DNA from: an uncultured Sutterella sp.
Lineage (GTDB): Bacteria; Pseudomonadota; Gammaproteobacteria; Burkholderiales; Burkholderiaceae_F
Reading direction: 5' to 3'
Assembly: GCA_900754475.1 (NCBI GenBank)
Contig: CAAECY010000049.1
Coordinates: 62,001 to 126,000, forward strand
DNA: 64,000 nt
Shown here: positions 50,321 through 59,329 of the stretch, in pieces
How the letters are laid out: the number at the start of each line of letters is the position of its first letter
Position numbering within the stretch: the first letter of the stretch is position 1
Translations under genes and position numbers: made by a program
Notes under the pieces: model-generated
Told to the model about the DNA's origin: nothing
The model's database searches: none
What the model saw: only the letters and a program-made list of their open reading frames with translations

Positions 50321-51958
50321 CAGGGCGGAGAGATTTGACAAGCATTTTAATCTGTGCATGCCGCCCGTCGGGATGCCTCAAATTACTTAAAAAACAAGCA
50401 TGAACTCGTGGAATCAGGTTGATATTTTACGGGTTTTATTGTACAATAGATGCTATACCGCATATGGACTCTCCCAATGAAGATCGACCGAATCCGCTTC
50501 CCAAACATTCCCCTGAACCTCCCCGAAGGAGCCGCCCTCAATGAGTACCGCGCTCGCGGCGTGTTCTATGTCTACACGGAAAAGACGACCAACGGAGAGC
50601 GAAAACGCCTCAACATCGGCAAGATCGACAAGGACGGGAACTTCTCGTACCTTCCGGGCTACCTGCGAGATCAGGAAAATCGTCGTCTCCATGCGGAAGT
50701 TCAGCAACTTCTTCGGGAAAGCGAGAAATTCCGTGATTCCGGCGATGCCGTAGCAAAGACGGTTGACGATGCCGCCCTTGAAAGCGGCATGGATGCCCGA
50801 GCGAACAATGCTTCGCTGTCGATGAACAACGTCCTCACGTGTAGCCTGGTGGCCGTGCTCGGCGGCGCCAACGACTGCCAGGCCATCTGCGACTACATCG
50901 GCACGCACCGTGCGACGCTCGACGCCATTTTTGGAAAAAACTTCGCGCCGGCCACCTTGTCGCGTGAAAGCCTCCGCCGTTTGCTGTTCATGGTCGAACC
51001 CAGAGCCTTCGAGGCATTCGCAAGCGCCTTGACGGAGCCGCTCCTCATGCAGAGCTCCGGCAAGAATGTTCGCGTCGTTTCCGCGGACGGCCATGCCTGC
51101 CGTGCAGCGGGGAAACATCGAGATCGAACCTACTACCTCATGGACGTATGGGATTCCGAAATGCAGGCCCTCATCGGCCAGCAAAGCATCAGCGAAAAGA
51201 CCAATGAAATCACCGTGTTGCCTGAAATTCTGGTCGCGCTCAATCTGCAAGGTGCCGTGCTTACCGCCGACGCCCTCAACACCCAAGTTGCCGCCATCGA
51301 GGTGATTCAGAGTATCGGAGCGGACTATTGCCTGGCCGTCAAGCAGAACCACAAAGAGCTCAGCGACGAGTTACTCGCGCTCTTCAATGGCGTGGGCATC
51401 GACAAATCGCACATCAAAACCGAGTCGACGGACGCCGAGCTCGGACATGGGCGGATCGAACAGCGCATCACGTCCGTGATCCCCGGCCGCTACCTGAGCC
51501 GCGAATTGCGCGACAAATGGCCGGGTCTCGGCGAAGGCGTCGTCGTGAAGGCCGTTACAACGAGCGTCGAGAAAAAGAACGGCGTCTGTAGAGCACCCTT
51601 GGAGCGGTATTTCATTTGCTCGTTGCCGCCCGAGACCGGAACGCCCCGCCGAATGGGCGAGATTGTCCGTAAACATTTGCGGGTCGAGAACAATCTCCAT
51701 TACGTCCTGGACGTCCAGTTTGACCAGGACCGCATGAACGCCACGAACGCGACCTTCATGGCAAACATGAACCGCATGAAAACGCTCGTCCTCGGGTTAC
51801 TGTACCGGGAACGGGCCGTTGAGAAAGCTGCTGGGGAGGCGGTTTCCCTGAAAACCATACGTCAACGGTGTTGCAACCCCACGTACGCAGTGGAGCTGCT
51901 CCTCCGACACTTGGTTACTCAGGGAAAATGAGGGTGTTTCTCAAATGTCTCCGCCCTG
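50321..51958 (+). mobile_element. ISAs1-family insertion sequence (1638 bp, intact)
   Basis: Ends are imperfect terminal inverted repeats beginning CAGGGCGGAGA at both outer edges, with about 21 of the first 24 bases matching. A perfect 10-bp duplication (GGAGCGGGAT) flanks it. It contains one transposase gene on the plus strand. The left end before the gene is clearly more AT-rich than the surroundings. It lies between the trpS promoter region and the metK terminator. Intact ends, intact frame and exact duplication suggest a recent insertion. Confidence 0.93.
50450..51931 (+). CDS. ISAs1-like DDE transposase
   Basis: A 493-aa transposase. The ISAs1 catalytic domain has VVSADGHACRAAG (first Asp), AVLTADALNTQ (second Asp) and the C-terminal Glu motif RVENNLHYVLDVQF. 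LAVKQNHKEL and GHGRIEQRI are also family typical. The N-terminal ~75 residues (RGVFYVYTEKTTNGERKRLN, then IGKIDKDGNFSYLPGYL) look like a DNA-binding beta module as seen in IS1634-like transposases and are longer than usual for ISAs1. Start may be the ATG at 50450 or 50477. Confidence 0.9.
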   Translation: MLYRIWTLPMKIDRIRFPNIPLNLPEGAALNEYRARGVFYVYTEKTTNGERKRLNIGKIDKDGNFSYLPGYLRDQENRRLHAEVQQLLRESEKFRDSGDAVAKTVDDAALESGMDARANNASLSMNNVLTCSLVAVLGGANDCQAICDYIGTHRATLDAIFGKNFAPATLSRESLRRLLFMVEPRAFEAFASALTEPLLMQSSGKNVRVVSADGHACRAAGKHRDRTYYLMDVWDSEMQALIGQQSISEKTNEITVLPEILVALNLQGAVLTADALNTQVAAIEVIQSIGADYCLAVKQNHKELSDELLALFNGVGIDKSHIKTESTDAELGHGRIEQRITSVIPGRYLSRELRDKWPGLGEGVVVKAVTTSVEKKNGVCRAPLERYFICSLPPETGTPRRMGEIVRKHLRVENNLHYVLDVQFDQDRMNATNATFMANMNRMKTLVLGLLYRERAVEKAAGEAVSLKTIRQRCCNPTYAVELLLRHLVTQGK

Positions 51959-51968
51959 GGAGCGGGAT
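51959..51968. repeat. IS target-site duplication, right
   Basis: GGAGCGGGAT, identical to 50311-50320. Confidence 0.9.
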
Positions 51969-51995
51969 GCCGGGAGGCGCGCGGAGGCGCCCATG

Positions 51996-52031
51996 AAAAA
52001 GGCCGCGCCTCAACGTCGGTCGAGGGCGGCC
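51996..52031 (-). terminator. terminator of metK
   Basis: On the minus strand GGCCGCCCTC pairs with GAGGCGCGGCC with a one-base bulge and a 10-nt loop, followed by TTTTT. It is 30 bp after the metK stop. Confidence 0.75.
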
Positions 52032-52060
52032 CGATGGAATTACCGGTGCTTCAGGTCGGT

Positions 52061-53239
52061 TCAGAGACCGGCGGCGGCACGCAGAATTTCGGCCTTGTCG
52101 GTCTTTTCCCAGGTGAATTCGGGTTCTTCACGGCCGAAGTGACCGTAAGCGGCCGTCTTCGAGAAGATGGGACGACGCAGGTCGAGCATCTTGATGATGC
52201 CGCGCGGGCGAAGGTCGAAGTTGGCGCGAACGAGCTCGGCGATCTGGGCGTCGGGAATGACACCGGTGCCGTTCGTGAAGACGGTGATGTTCATCGGTTC
52301 GGCCACGCCGATGGCGTAGGCGACCTGAACCTGGCACTGACGGGCAAGGCCCGCGGCCACGATGTTCTTGGCCACGTAGCGGCAGGCGTAGGCGGCGGAA
52401 CGGTCGACCTTCGTCGCGTCCTTGCCGGAGAAGGCGCCGCCGCCGTGGGGGCAGTAGCCGCCGTAGGTGTCGACGATGATCTTGCGACCCGTCAGACCGC
52501 AGTCGCCCTGCGGACCGCCCACGACGAAGCGGCCGGTCGGGTTGATGAGGAAGCGCGTGCCTTCGAGCCATTCGGCGGGGATCACGGGCTTGATGATCTC
52601 TTCGACGATGCCTTCGATGAATTCGGGCTTCATCACCTTGCCGTCCGACATTTCGGGGGCGTGCTGCGAGGAGATGACGATCGTGTCGCAACCGACGGGA
52701 CGGCCGTCGCGGTAGCGCAGCGTCACCTGGCTCTTGGCGTCGGGACGCAGATAGGAAAGCGTGCCGTTGCGGCGCACGATGCTCTGGCGTTCCATGAGGC
52801 GGTGCGCGTAGTAGATCGGCGCGGGCATGAGCGTCGGCGTTTCGTCGCAGGCGTAGCCGAACATGAGACCCTGGTCGCCGGCGCCGAGGTTGAGCTCGTC
52901 GTCCATGGCGTGGTCGACCCCCTGCGCGATGTCGTTCGACTGCTTGTCGTAGCCGACGAGCACGGAGCAACCCTTGTGGTCGATGCCGTATTCGGTGTTG
53001 TCGTAACCGATGCGCTTCAGAACGTTGCGGGCGAGATCGATGTAGTCGACGACGGCGTTCGTGGTGATTTCACCGGCCATGACGACAAGGCCCGTCGTGC
53101 AGAGGGTTTCGGCCGCAACGCGGCTCATGGGGTCCTGCGCGAGGCAGGCGTCGAGGACGGCGTCGGAGATCTGGTCGGCAACCTTGTCGGGATGCCCTTC
53201 GCTGACGGATTCGGAAGTGAAAAGATATTCGCTGGCCAT
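52061..53239 (-). CDS. metK: S-adenosylmethionine synthase
   Basis: Makes SAM from methionine and ATP. The 392-aa protein has the N-terminal FTSESVSEGHPDKVADQISD, the GAGDQGLMFGYA hexapeptide region, TGRFVVGGPQGDCGLTGRK and the ATP-binding GGGAFSGKDATKVDRS. All signatures are intact. It is divergent from the lipid A acyltransferase genes across ~350 bp and ends at its own terminator, beyond which the IS has inserted. Confidence 0.97.
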   Translation of the reverse strand: MASEYLFTSESVSEGHPDKVADQISDAVLDACLAQDPMSRVAAETLCTTGLVVMAGEITTNAVVDYIDLARNVLKRIGYDNTEYGIDHKGCSVLVGYDKQSNDIAQGVDHAMDDELNLGAGDQGLMFGYACDETPTLMPAPIYYAHRLMERQSIVRRNGTLSYLRPDAKSQVTLRYRDGRPVGCDTIVISSQHAPEMSDGKVMKPEFIEGIVEEIIKPVIPAEWLEGTRFLINPTGRFVVGGPQGDCGLTGRKIIVDTYGGYCPHGGGAFSGKDATKVDRSAAYACRYVAKNIVAAGLARQCQVQVAYAIGVAEPMNITVFTNGTGVIPDAQIAELVRANFDLRPRGIIKMLDLRRPIFSKTAAYGHFGREEPEFTWEKTDKAEILRAAAGL

Positions 53240-53593
53240 ATGCCACGCTCTCCAAAAAGGAAGTTATGGAAGGCAGCGCCTAACGCCATGGCAAACGGTC
53301 ACGTGCGATCAGACGCTTTAGCGGAATTTGTGTTCGCCCCGCAAGTTGTCTTGTTAACTCGGCGATTGACGGATATTACCGCTTCGCGCTTCGTCGTGCC
53401 ACTCGGAAACGCCCCGGATTTTGCGCGGGGCGTCGGACCGGGCGCCTTCATCGCTCTGGTAAACCTGCGTTCGTTTCGGGGAAAGATGCGAGTTGACGCG
53501 TAGACGCCGACGTACGACGCGGTTTCTCGTACGAAGAGCGCTGGGGTAAAATCATCCGTTTGAACCATTTCATCATCTCGAGAGGTTAGACGG
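53240..53593. promoter_or_regulatory. divergent metK / lpxL intergenic region
   Basis: 354 bp with no supportable gene. It must contain the promoters of metK (minus) and the lpxL pair (plus). The metK ribosome-binding site GGAG lies about 10 nt upstream of its ATG. A hairpin of 7-bp arms CGCCCCG / CGGGGCG is at about 53410-53432. A TAAAAT hexamer at 53546-53551 could be a -10 for lpxL. I do not see a recognised SAM riboswitch. Confidence 0.45.
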
Positions 53594-54463
53594 ATGCAGG
53601 TGCTCCTGAAGCTCGTCGCCCGCCTGCCGTTGCGCGTGTTGCAAACGTTGGGGGCCGGCATCGGCGAACTTACCTTCTGGTGCTCGCCGGGGTATCGGAG
53701 GCGTACGCGCGAGAACCTCCGACACGCCGGGTACGACGACCCGGCGCTTTTTTCCAAAGTCGGACGCAATGCGGGTCGCCAGGCGATGGAAAGCCTCTGG
53801 GTTTGGTATCGGCCCGCGGCCGACGTCGTCAAGCGCGTCGAAGCGACCGAAGAGGCCGAAGCGCTCATCGGCCGCGCCATGCGCGGGGATCGTCCCGTCG
53901 TTTTCATGACGCCGCACGTCGGCTGCTTCGAGGTGCTTCCCGTCTGGCTCGCGCATCGGTTTTTCGCGGAAACGAAGCGCAACATCACGATTCTCTACCG
54001 ACCGCCGAAAAAAGAGGTGCTTCGCCGCATCGTGGGGGAAGCCCGGCAGGCGCCCGGCATCGAGGCCGTGCCCACGAACCTTGCGGGCGTCAAGCGTGTC
54101 ATCCGCAATCTGCGGCTTGGCCACACGTTCGGCGCTTTGCCCGATCAGGTTCCGTCGCAGGGCGAAGGGGTGTGGGTCGACTTTTTCGGTCGTCCCGCCT
54201 ACACGATGACGCTGCCCGTCAAAGTGGCCCGACAGTTCGACGCCGTGCGCATTTTCGCCTGGGGCGTGCGCACGGGCGACGGCTGGCGCCTCGAAGCCGA
54301 GGAGTGGACCGAACCCCTGAGCGGCGACCCCCGCGAGGACGCCCGCCTCATGAACCGTCGGATCGAGGAGATCGTCCGACGCCTTCCCGAGCAATACGCC
54401 TGGAGCTACAACCGCTACAAGGTGCCCCGCGGCGCCCTGCCGCCTCCGGGCGACGCGCGGTGA
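53594..54463 (+). CDS. LpxL/HtrB-family lipid A acyltransferase (first copy)
   Basis: Membrane-associated late lipid A acyltransferase of 289 aa. One N-terminal hydrophobic helix (LPLRVLQTLGAGIGELTFWC) is followed by the acyltransferase domain. The HX4E catalytic motif is in MTPHVGCFEVLP. RVLRRIVGEARQ and LPDQVPSQGEGVWVDFFGR are family typical. Burkholderiales carry two tandem copies between metK and dapF; which acyl position each modifies cannot be told here. Confidence 0.92.
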   Translation: MQVLLKLVARLPLRVLQTLGAGIGELTFWCSPGYRRRTRENLRHAGYDDPALFSKVGRNAGRQAMESLWVWYRPAADVVKRVEATEEAEALIGRAMRGDRPVVFMTPHVGCFEVLPVWLAHRFFAETKRNITILYRPPKKEVLRRIVGEARQAPGIEAVPTNLAGVKRVIRNLRLGHTFGALPDQVPSQGEGVWVDFFGRPAYTMTLPVKVARQFDAVRIFAWGVRTGDGWRLEAEEWTEPLSGDPREDARLMNRRIEEIVRRLPEQYAWSYNRYKVPRGALPPPGDAR

Positions 54464-54483
54464 CGCGCGGCAAGGAATATCAC

Positions 54484-55362
54484 ATGAACAATGCTTTCGC
54501 CCGTTTGTGGGTGGCGCTCATTCGCGCCATGCACGGGCTTTCCATGAAGAATCGGACCCGTCTGGCACGGTTGGCCGCACGGATTCTTTGGTACGCCGTT
54601 CCCAAGCGTCGTCACGTGACGCTTACGAACCTGCGGCTTTGCTTTCCGGAGCTGAGCGAAAAAGAACGCGTCGAACTCGCCGAACGCATTTACGTGCGTC
54701 TCGGCCGTGCGGCGATCGACCACGGCACGCTCTGGGTCGGGAGTCGCGAGGAAGTGCGGGAATTCGTGAAGTTCGAAGGGCTCGAGCATTTGCTCGACGA
54801 GAAGAACCGTCCCGTGATCGTGGTCGCTCCGCACTTTGCGGGGCTCGACGCGGCGGGGATCGCGCTCAACACGTACGTGCGCGGCGTGTCGCTCTATCAG
54901 CCGCAGAGCAATCCCGTCTGGGACAAGGCCATGCTCGAGGGGCGCAAGCGCTTCTCGGACCCGGTGCTCGTCGCAAAGAGCAATTCGAGCGACCTGCGTC
55001 CCGTGCTTCGGGCGATGAAGGAGGGGCTTCCCTTCTATTACCTTCCCGACATGGACCACGGGCGCCGCAATTCGATTTTCGTTCCGTTTTTCGGGGTCGA
55101 AGCGGCGACCCTGCCGATGGTGTCCCGCCTGGCGCGCCTGACGCGCGCCAAGGTCCTCTGGTGCATCGCTACGATGACCGAGACGGGCTACGCCGTGACG
55201 ATTTCGCCGCCCCTGGAAAATTTCCCGACCGACGACCCCGAAGCGGACACGCTGCGCATCAACCGCGAACTCGAAGCGTGGGTGAGAAAGCAGCCCGATC
55301 AGTACCTGTGGGTGCACCGCCGCTTCAAGACGCGCCCCGAGGGCGAGGCGTCGGTGTACTGA
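54484..55362 (+). CDS. LpxL/HtrB-family lipid A acyltransferase (second copy)
   Basis: Second acyltransferase, 292 aa, 20 bp after the first. It begins with a short hydrophobic segment and a basic region (MNNAFARLWVALIRAMHGLS). The catalytic motif is HX4D (VVAPHFAGLDAAG), followed by VSLYQPQSNPVWDKAMLEGR and YYLPDMDHGRRNSIFVPFFG. It differs enough from the first copy to have a different acyl donor or position. The next gene, dapF, follows after 22 bp. Confidence 0.92.
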   Translation: MNNAFARLWVALIRAMHGLSMKNRTRLARLAARILWYAVPKRRHVTLTNLRLCFPELSEKERVELAERIYVRLGRAAIDHGTLWVGSREEVREFVKFEGLEHLLDEKNRPVIVVAPHFAGLDAAGIALNTYVRGVSLYQPQSNPVWDKAMLEGRKRFSDPVLVAKSNSSDLRPVLRAMKEGLPFYYLPDMDHGRRNSIFVPFFGVEAATLPMVSRLARLTRAKVLWCIATMTETGYAVTISPPLENFPTDDPEADTLRINRELEAWVRKQPDQYLWVHRRFKTRPEGEASVY

Positions 55363-55384
55363 ACGCTCGTTGGGAGGAAAGCAC

Positions 55385-56233
55385 GTGAAGTTTTGGAAAA
55401 TGCACGGAGCGGGGAACGACTTCGTCGTCGTGCTTTCGCTCGAAGGCCCCTGCGGCTTGGATGCGGACGACATCCGCTTTCTCGCGGACCGGCGTCTCGG
55501 CGTCGGGTGCGATCAGGTGCTTCTTGCGGAACCCCCGCGCGCGGGAGGCGACTGCGTCTATCGCATCTTCAATCCCGACGGGGGCGAGGTCGAGCACTGC
55601 GGCAACGGATCGCGCTGCCTCGGAAAGCTCCTCCTCGATCTCGGTCTCACCGAGGAGGCGGACACGGCCCGTCTCGAAGCCCGAAAGGGCACGGTCGAGG
55701 TGCAAAAAACGGCGCTCGGGCTTCGGGCCGCCGTCGGGAAGCCCGACTTTCGTCCCGAAGCGCTTCCCTTCGTGCCCGAGGGCGAAGCGGTCGAACGCCG
55801 TGCGGGGGCCGAAGTTCATCGGCTGGCGCTTCCCACGGAGAGCGTCGACTTCATCCCCGTATCCGTCGGGAATCCCCATGCCGTGATCTTTTGCGACGCG
55901 GTGCGGGGTGCGCCCGTAACGACGCTCGGGCCGCGAATCGAGACGCACGCCGCCTTTCCGCAGGGCGTCAACGTCGAATTCGTCGAGATCGTCGACCGCG
56001 CGCACGTACGCTTTCGCGTTTGGGAGCGCGGTGCGGGCGAGACGCCCGCCTGCGGCACGGGGGCGGCCGCTTCCGTGGCGGCCGGCATCCGGTCGGGGCT
56101 TCTCGACCGGCGGGTCGACGTCGAAACGCCCGGCGGGCTTCTTCGCGTCGAGTGGCCGAGCGACGATGCGTCGCTTCTTCTCACGGGTCCGGCCGAGCTC
56201 GTTTTCGAGGGCAACCTCGACATGACCGCGTGA
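55385..56233 (+). CDS. dapF: diaminopimelate epimerase
   Basis: Isomerises LL- to meso-diaminopimelate for lysine and peptidoglycan. The 282-aa protein begins MKFWKMHGAGNDFVVV. The two catalytic cysteines are in EHCGNGSRCLGK and ETPACGTGAAASVAA. The GTG at 55385 is chosen because GGAGG lies 7 nt upstream and it yields the standard N-terminus. It is the third gene of the lpxL-lpxL-dapF unit. Confidence 0.96.
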   Translation: MKFWKMHGAGNDFVVVLSLEGPCGLDADDIRFLADRRLGVGCDQVLLAEPPRAGGDCVYRIFNPDGGEVEHCGNGSRCLGKLLLDLGLTEEADTARLEARKGTVEVQKTALGLRAAVGKPDFRPEALPFVPEGEAVERRAGAEVHRLALPTESVDFIPVSVGNPHAVIFCDAVRGAPVTTLGPRIETHAAFPQGVNVEFVEIVDRAHVRFRVWERGAGETPACGTGAAASVAAGIRSGLLDRRVDVETPGGLLRVEWPSDDASLLLTGPAELVFEGNLDMTA

Positions 56234-56343
56234 GCGGTCGGTTTTCCGGTTTCGCTTCGTCCCTGTAGTAGGATGGAGCATCGATTTTTTCGGGGCGCCC
56301 GCGCGACTTTCCGCACGCGGCACCCCCATTGGAACACACGAAC

Positions 56344-57552
56344 ATGATTGATCTCATTCTGAAGAAGGGGAAGGAAAAATCCCTCCTTCGTCGTCACCCC
56401 TGGGTCTACGACACGGCCGTGATGCGCCTCACCGGGCGGCCCGAATCGGGCGAAACGGTGTGCGTGCGCGGGCACGACGGACGCTTTCTTGCGTGGGCGG
56501 CCTTTTCGCCCGCTTCGACCCTGCGCGCCCGCTGCTGGTCCTTCCGCGAAGAGGATGTGATCGACGCGGCCTGGTTCGAGCAGCGCATTCGCGACGCCGT
56601 CGAAGCCCGCGAACCGCTTCGTGCCCGAGCGAGCGCCCTGCGCCTCGTCTTCGGCGAAGCCGACGGCCTGCCCGGTCTCATCGTGGACCGGTACGGCGAC
56701 TTCCTCGTCACGCAGTTCCAGTCGGCGGGCGTCGAACGCCACCGCGAACTCCTGGCGGACCTTCTGATGAAGGTGACGGGCGCGCGCGGCGTGTTCGACC
56801 GCTCGGACGCCGCCACGCGTCGTCGCGAAGGGCTTGAAGTGCGCATGGAAAATCTCCGCGGCGAAGAGCCCCCGGCCGTGATCGAAGTCGAAGAAGACGG
56901 CGTTCGCTACGGCGTCGACGTTCGCATCGGGCACAAGACGGGCTTTTACGTCGACCAGCGCGAAAGCCGCCTGACGGCGCAGCGGGTTGCGGAAGAATTC
57001 CGCCGCACGCACGGGCGCGGTCTTCGCGCGCTCAACTGCTTCTGCTACACGGGCGGCTTCTCGCTCGCGCTTTTGAAGGGCGGTGCGGACGAAGTCGTCT
57101 CCGTCGACTCCTCGCAGGACGCGCTCGACATGGCCGCCGAAAACGTGAAGCGCAACGGGTTCGACGAAGCGAAGGCGAAGTTCGTCTGTGCCGACGTCTT
57201 CGCGTTCCTGCGCGAGCTGCGCGACAAGGGCGAAACGTTCGACCTCGTGATCCTCGACCCGCCGAAGTTCGCCTCGAGTCACTATCATGTCGACCGTGCC
57301 GCCCGCGCCTACAAGGACATCAATCTGAACGGTCTGCGCCTGCTCGCTCCCGGAGGCCGGCTCTTCACGTTCTCGTGTTCGGGTGCCATCGACGTCGATC
57401 TTTTCCAGAAGATCGTGGCGGGCGCCGTGTTCGACGCCGGCGTCAACGCCTGGGCGGTCGGGCGCTTCGGCGGCGGGGCGGATCATCCGCTCCTCATGAC
57501 GTATCCGGAAGGGGAATATCTGAAGGGGCTCGACCTCTTGGTCCGTCCCTGA
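56344..57552 (+). CDS. RlmI-like 23S rRNA (cytosine-C5) methyltransferase
   Basis: A 402-aa class I SAM-dependent methyltransferase of the RlmI/YccW family, which modifies C1962 of 23S rRNA. It has an N-terminal PUA domain (LKKGKEKSLLRRHPWVYDTAV), an RlmI-specific linker (GEADGLPGLIVDRYGDFLV), the central GHKTGFYVDQRESR and a Rossmann domain (LNCFCYTGGFSLALLKGGA). The motif IV is LVILDPPKFASS and the catalytic-type Cys lies in LFTFSCSGAI. The ATG at 56344 replaces an upstream TTG. RlmI is the best guess; the exact base is not proven. Confidence 0.88.
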   Translation: MIDLILKKGKEKSLLRRHPWVYDTAVMRLTGRPESGETVCVRGHDGRFLAWAAFSPASTLRARCWSFREEDVIDAAWFEQRIRDAVEAREPLRARASALRLVFGEADGLPGLIVDRYGDFLVTQFQSAGVERHRELLADLLMKVTGARGVFDRSDAATRRREGLEVRMENLRGEEPPAVIEVEEDGVRYGVDVRIGHKTGFYVDQRESRLTAQRVAEEFRRTHGRGLRALNCFCYTGGFSLALLKGGADEVVSVDSSQDALDMAAENVKRNGFDEAKAKFVCADVFAFLRELRDKGETFDLVILDPPKFASSHYHVDRAARAYKDINLNGLRLLAPGGRLFTFSCSGAIDVDLFQKIVAGAVFDAGVNAWAVGRFGGGADHPLLMTYPEGEYLKGLDLLVRP

Positions 57553-57572
57553 TTCGAACGGAGGCATCGACG

Positions 57573-58565
57573 ATGCAGGTTGAAGAAATGCAGGAACCGG
57601 ACATTCCGGTCACGATTCTCACGGGCTTTCTCGGGGCGGGCAAGACGACGCTCCTCAATCGCATTCTGACGGAAGATCACAAGCACCGAATTGCGATCAT
57701 CGAAAACGAATTCGGGCCCGAGAACATCGACAACGAGCTGATCGTTCAGTCGGACAAGGAGCAGATCGTCTCGATGAACAACGGGTGCGTGTGCTGCACG
57801 ATCCGCGGCGACCTCTCGCGCGTGCTCACCGATCTTCGCCACAAGCGGGATCGCGGTGAAATCGCGTTCGACTACGTCGTCATCGAAACGACCGGCGTGG
57901 CGAACCCCGGTCCCGTCGCGCAGACCTTCTTCATGGACGACGCGGTGGCGCCCTATTTCCGTCTCGACGGCGTGGTGACGGTCGTCGACGCGAAGCACGG
58001 TTCGGCCACGCTCGACGCGGAAGCGCCCGCGCGCGATCAGGTCGGGTTCGCCGACCGGATTCTTCTCTCCAAGTGCGACCTCGTGACGGAAGAAGAAGCG
58101 AGCGCGCTCGAAGCGCGTCTGCGTCAGATGAACGCCCGCGCGCCGATCCGCCGCGTCGACATGGGGAAGTGCCCCGTCGAAGAAGTGCTCGACATTTCGG
58201 GCTTCAACATGAACGACGTGCTCGACGTCGATCCGACCTTCTTCAACGAAGGCCATCACCACCATCACGACGACGACATCCACAGCTTCGTCTTCGACAC
58301 GGACCGCGCGTTCGATCCGATGAAGCTCGAGCGCTATTTCATGTCGCTCACGAGCGTCTACGGCGAGGATCTGCTCCGCTACAAGGGCGTTCTCAACCTT
58401 CAGGGCTCGCCCAACCGCGTGGTCGTTCAGGGCGTGCACATGCTCGCCGTCTCCGACGTGCTCGGCCCCTGGGGCGATCGCAAGCCGACCTCCCGTCTCG
58501 TCTTCATCGGGCGCAATCTCCCCGAAGAAGCGATTCGCCGCGGCCTGCAAACCTGCCTCGTCTGA
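57573..58565 (+). CDS. CobW/COG0523 G3E-family GTPase (zinc chaperone type)
   Basis: A 330-aa metal-handling GTPase of the YjiA/ZNG1 type. Walker A is ILTGFLGAGKTTLLNRIL, the metal-binding CxCC motif is NNGCVCCTIRGDL, and switch II and base-recognition elements are VIETTGVANPGP and LLSKCDLV. A His-rich loop (HHHHHDDD) precedes the CobW C-terminal domain. The family delivers zinc or cobalt to client proteins under metal limitation. It lies directly upstream of dksA, separated by a terminator. Confidence 0.9.
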   Translation: MQVEEMQEPDIPVTILTGFLGAGKTTLLNRILTEDHKHRIAIIENEFGPENIDNELIVQSDKEQIVSMNNGCVCCTIRGDLSRVLTDLRHKRDRGEIAFDYVVIETTGVANPGPVAQTFFMDDAVAPYFRLDGVVTVVDAKHGSATLDAEAPARDQVGFADRILLSKCDLVTEEEASALEARLRQMNARAPIRRVDMGKCPVEEVLDISGFNMNDVLDVDPTFFNEGHHHHHDDDIHSFVFDTDRAFDPMKLERYFMSLTSVYGEDLLRYKGVLNLQGSPNRVVVQGVHMLAVSDVLGPWGDRKPTSRLVFIGRNLPEEAIRRGLQTCLV

Positions 58566-58571
58566 GTGCGA

Positions 58572-58612
58572 TTCGTCGGGGCGGACGAGCGGTCGGCCCC
58601 GACGAAAGCTTT
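58572..58612 (+). terminator. terminator of the CobW-type gene
   Basis: Perfect 11-bp stem TTCGTCGGGGC / GCCCCGACGAA with a 13-nt loop, then AGCTTTTG. It lies 6 bp after the stop codon. Confidence 0.8.
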
Positions 58613-58810
58613 TGAAGGATCCTAACAAAACGACAAGAAAAATCCCTTCGCTCTATGGAACGCGGGGACGATTTCCTGTATAAAGCCTGTTTGATTTTTT
58701 TCAAAAGCTTTGCGCCCTTCGAGGGCCGCAGGGCACGATGCGATCGTGCGGATTCCGAGAAATCCGCCGATTGACTTTCAACCTTCACGAATTTTCGGCT
58801 AGGAACAGAA

Positions 58811-59230
58811 ATGGGCGGGAAGAAACTACTTACGGCGGAAGAAATCCTCCAGATGTCCGACGACGACTACATGGACGAGCGTCAACTCGCTTTCTTCCGT
58901 CAGCGGCTCCTCGACATGGAGGCCGAACTTCGGGCCAATGCGGGTCAGACGACGGTGAACCTTCGTGAAACGAACGTGGTTCCCGATCCCGCGGACCGCG
59001 CCACGATCGAAGAAGAGCACGCGCTCGAGCTGCGCACGCGCGATCGCGAACGCAAGCTTCTGAAGAAGGTTCAGGCGGCTCTCCAGCGCATCGAGAACGG
59101 CGACTACGGCTACTGCGAAGAGACGGGCGACCCGATCGGCGTGGCGCGCCTCATGGCCCGTCCGACCGCCACCCTGTCGCTTGAAGCGCAGCAGCGCCGC
59201 GAACTCAAGCAGAAGATGTACGGCGACTGA
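58811..59230 (+). CDS. dksA: RNA polymerase-binding transcription factor DksA
   Basis: Binds the RNA polymerase secondary channel and acts with ppGpp on rRNA and other promoters. The 139-aa protein has the coiled-coil (residues ~25-105) with the tip acidic pair (VPDPADRATIEEE). The C-terminal zinc-finger region keeps only the first cysteine: CEETGDPIGVARL and later TLSLEAQQ replace the CxxC...CxxC pattern of E. coli DksA. This Cys-poor form is usual in Burkholderiales and should not need zinc. A ~200-bp AT-richer leader precedes it, with a TATAAA hexamer near 58680. Confidence 0.95.
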   Translation: MGGKKLLTAEEILQMSDDDYMDERQLAFFRQRLLDMEAELRANAGQTTVNLRETNVVPDPADRATIEEEHALELRTRDRERKLLKKVQAALQRIENGDYGYCEETGDPIGVARLMARPTATLSLEAQQRRELKQKMYGD

Positions 59231-59264
59231 TCCGCTTTCGGGTCCGACCTGCCAGAGACCAATG

Positions 59265-59314
59265 ACGGCACGACCGCATGCTCGCGCGAGCTTCGGCCGT
59301 GCCGTTTTGCTTTT
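59265..59314 (+). terminator. terminator of dksA
   Basis: Stem ACGGCACGACCG / CGGCCGTGCCGT (one mismatch) with a GC-rich loop and TTTTGCTTTT. It ends 16 bp before the HAD gene start. Confidence 0.75.
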
Positions 59315-59329
59315 CGGAGACTGTTATTC

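Noticed and set aside
53240..53410. Possible SAM-sensing leader upstream of metK, given the riboswitch on ahcY.
   Set aside because: No conserved core of a SAM-I, SAM-II or SAM/SAH class was recognised; the shared TTTGGAGAGCG is just the ribosome-binding region.
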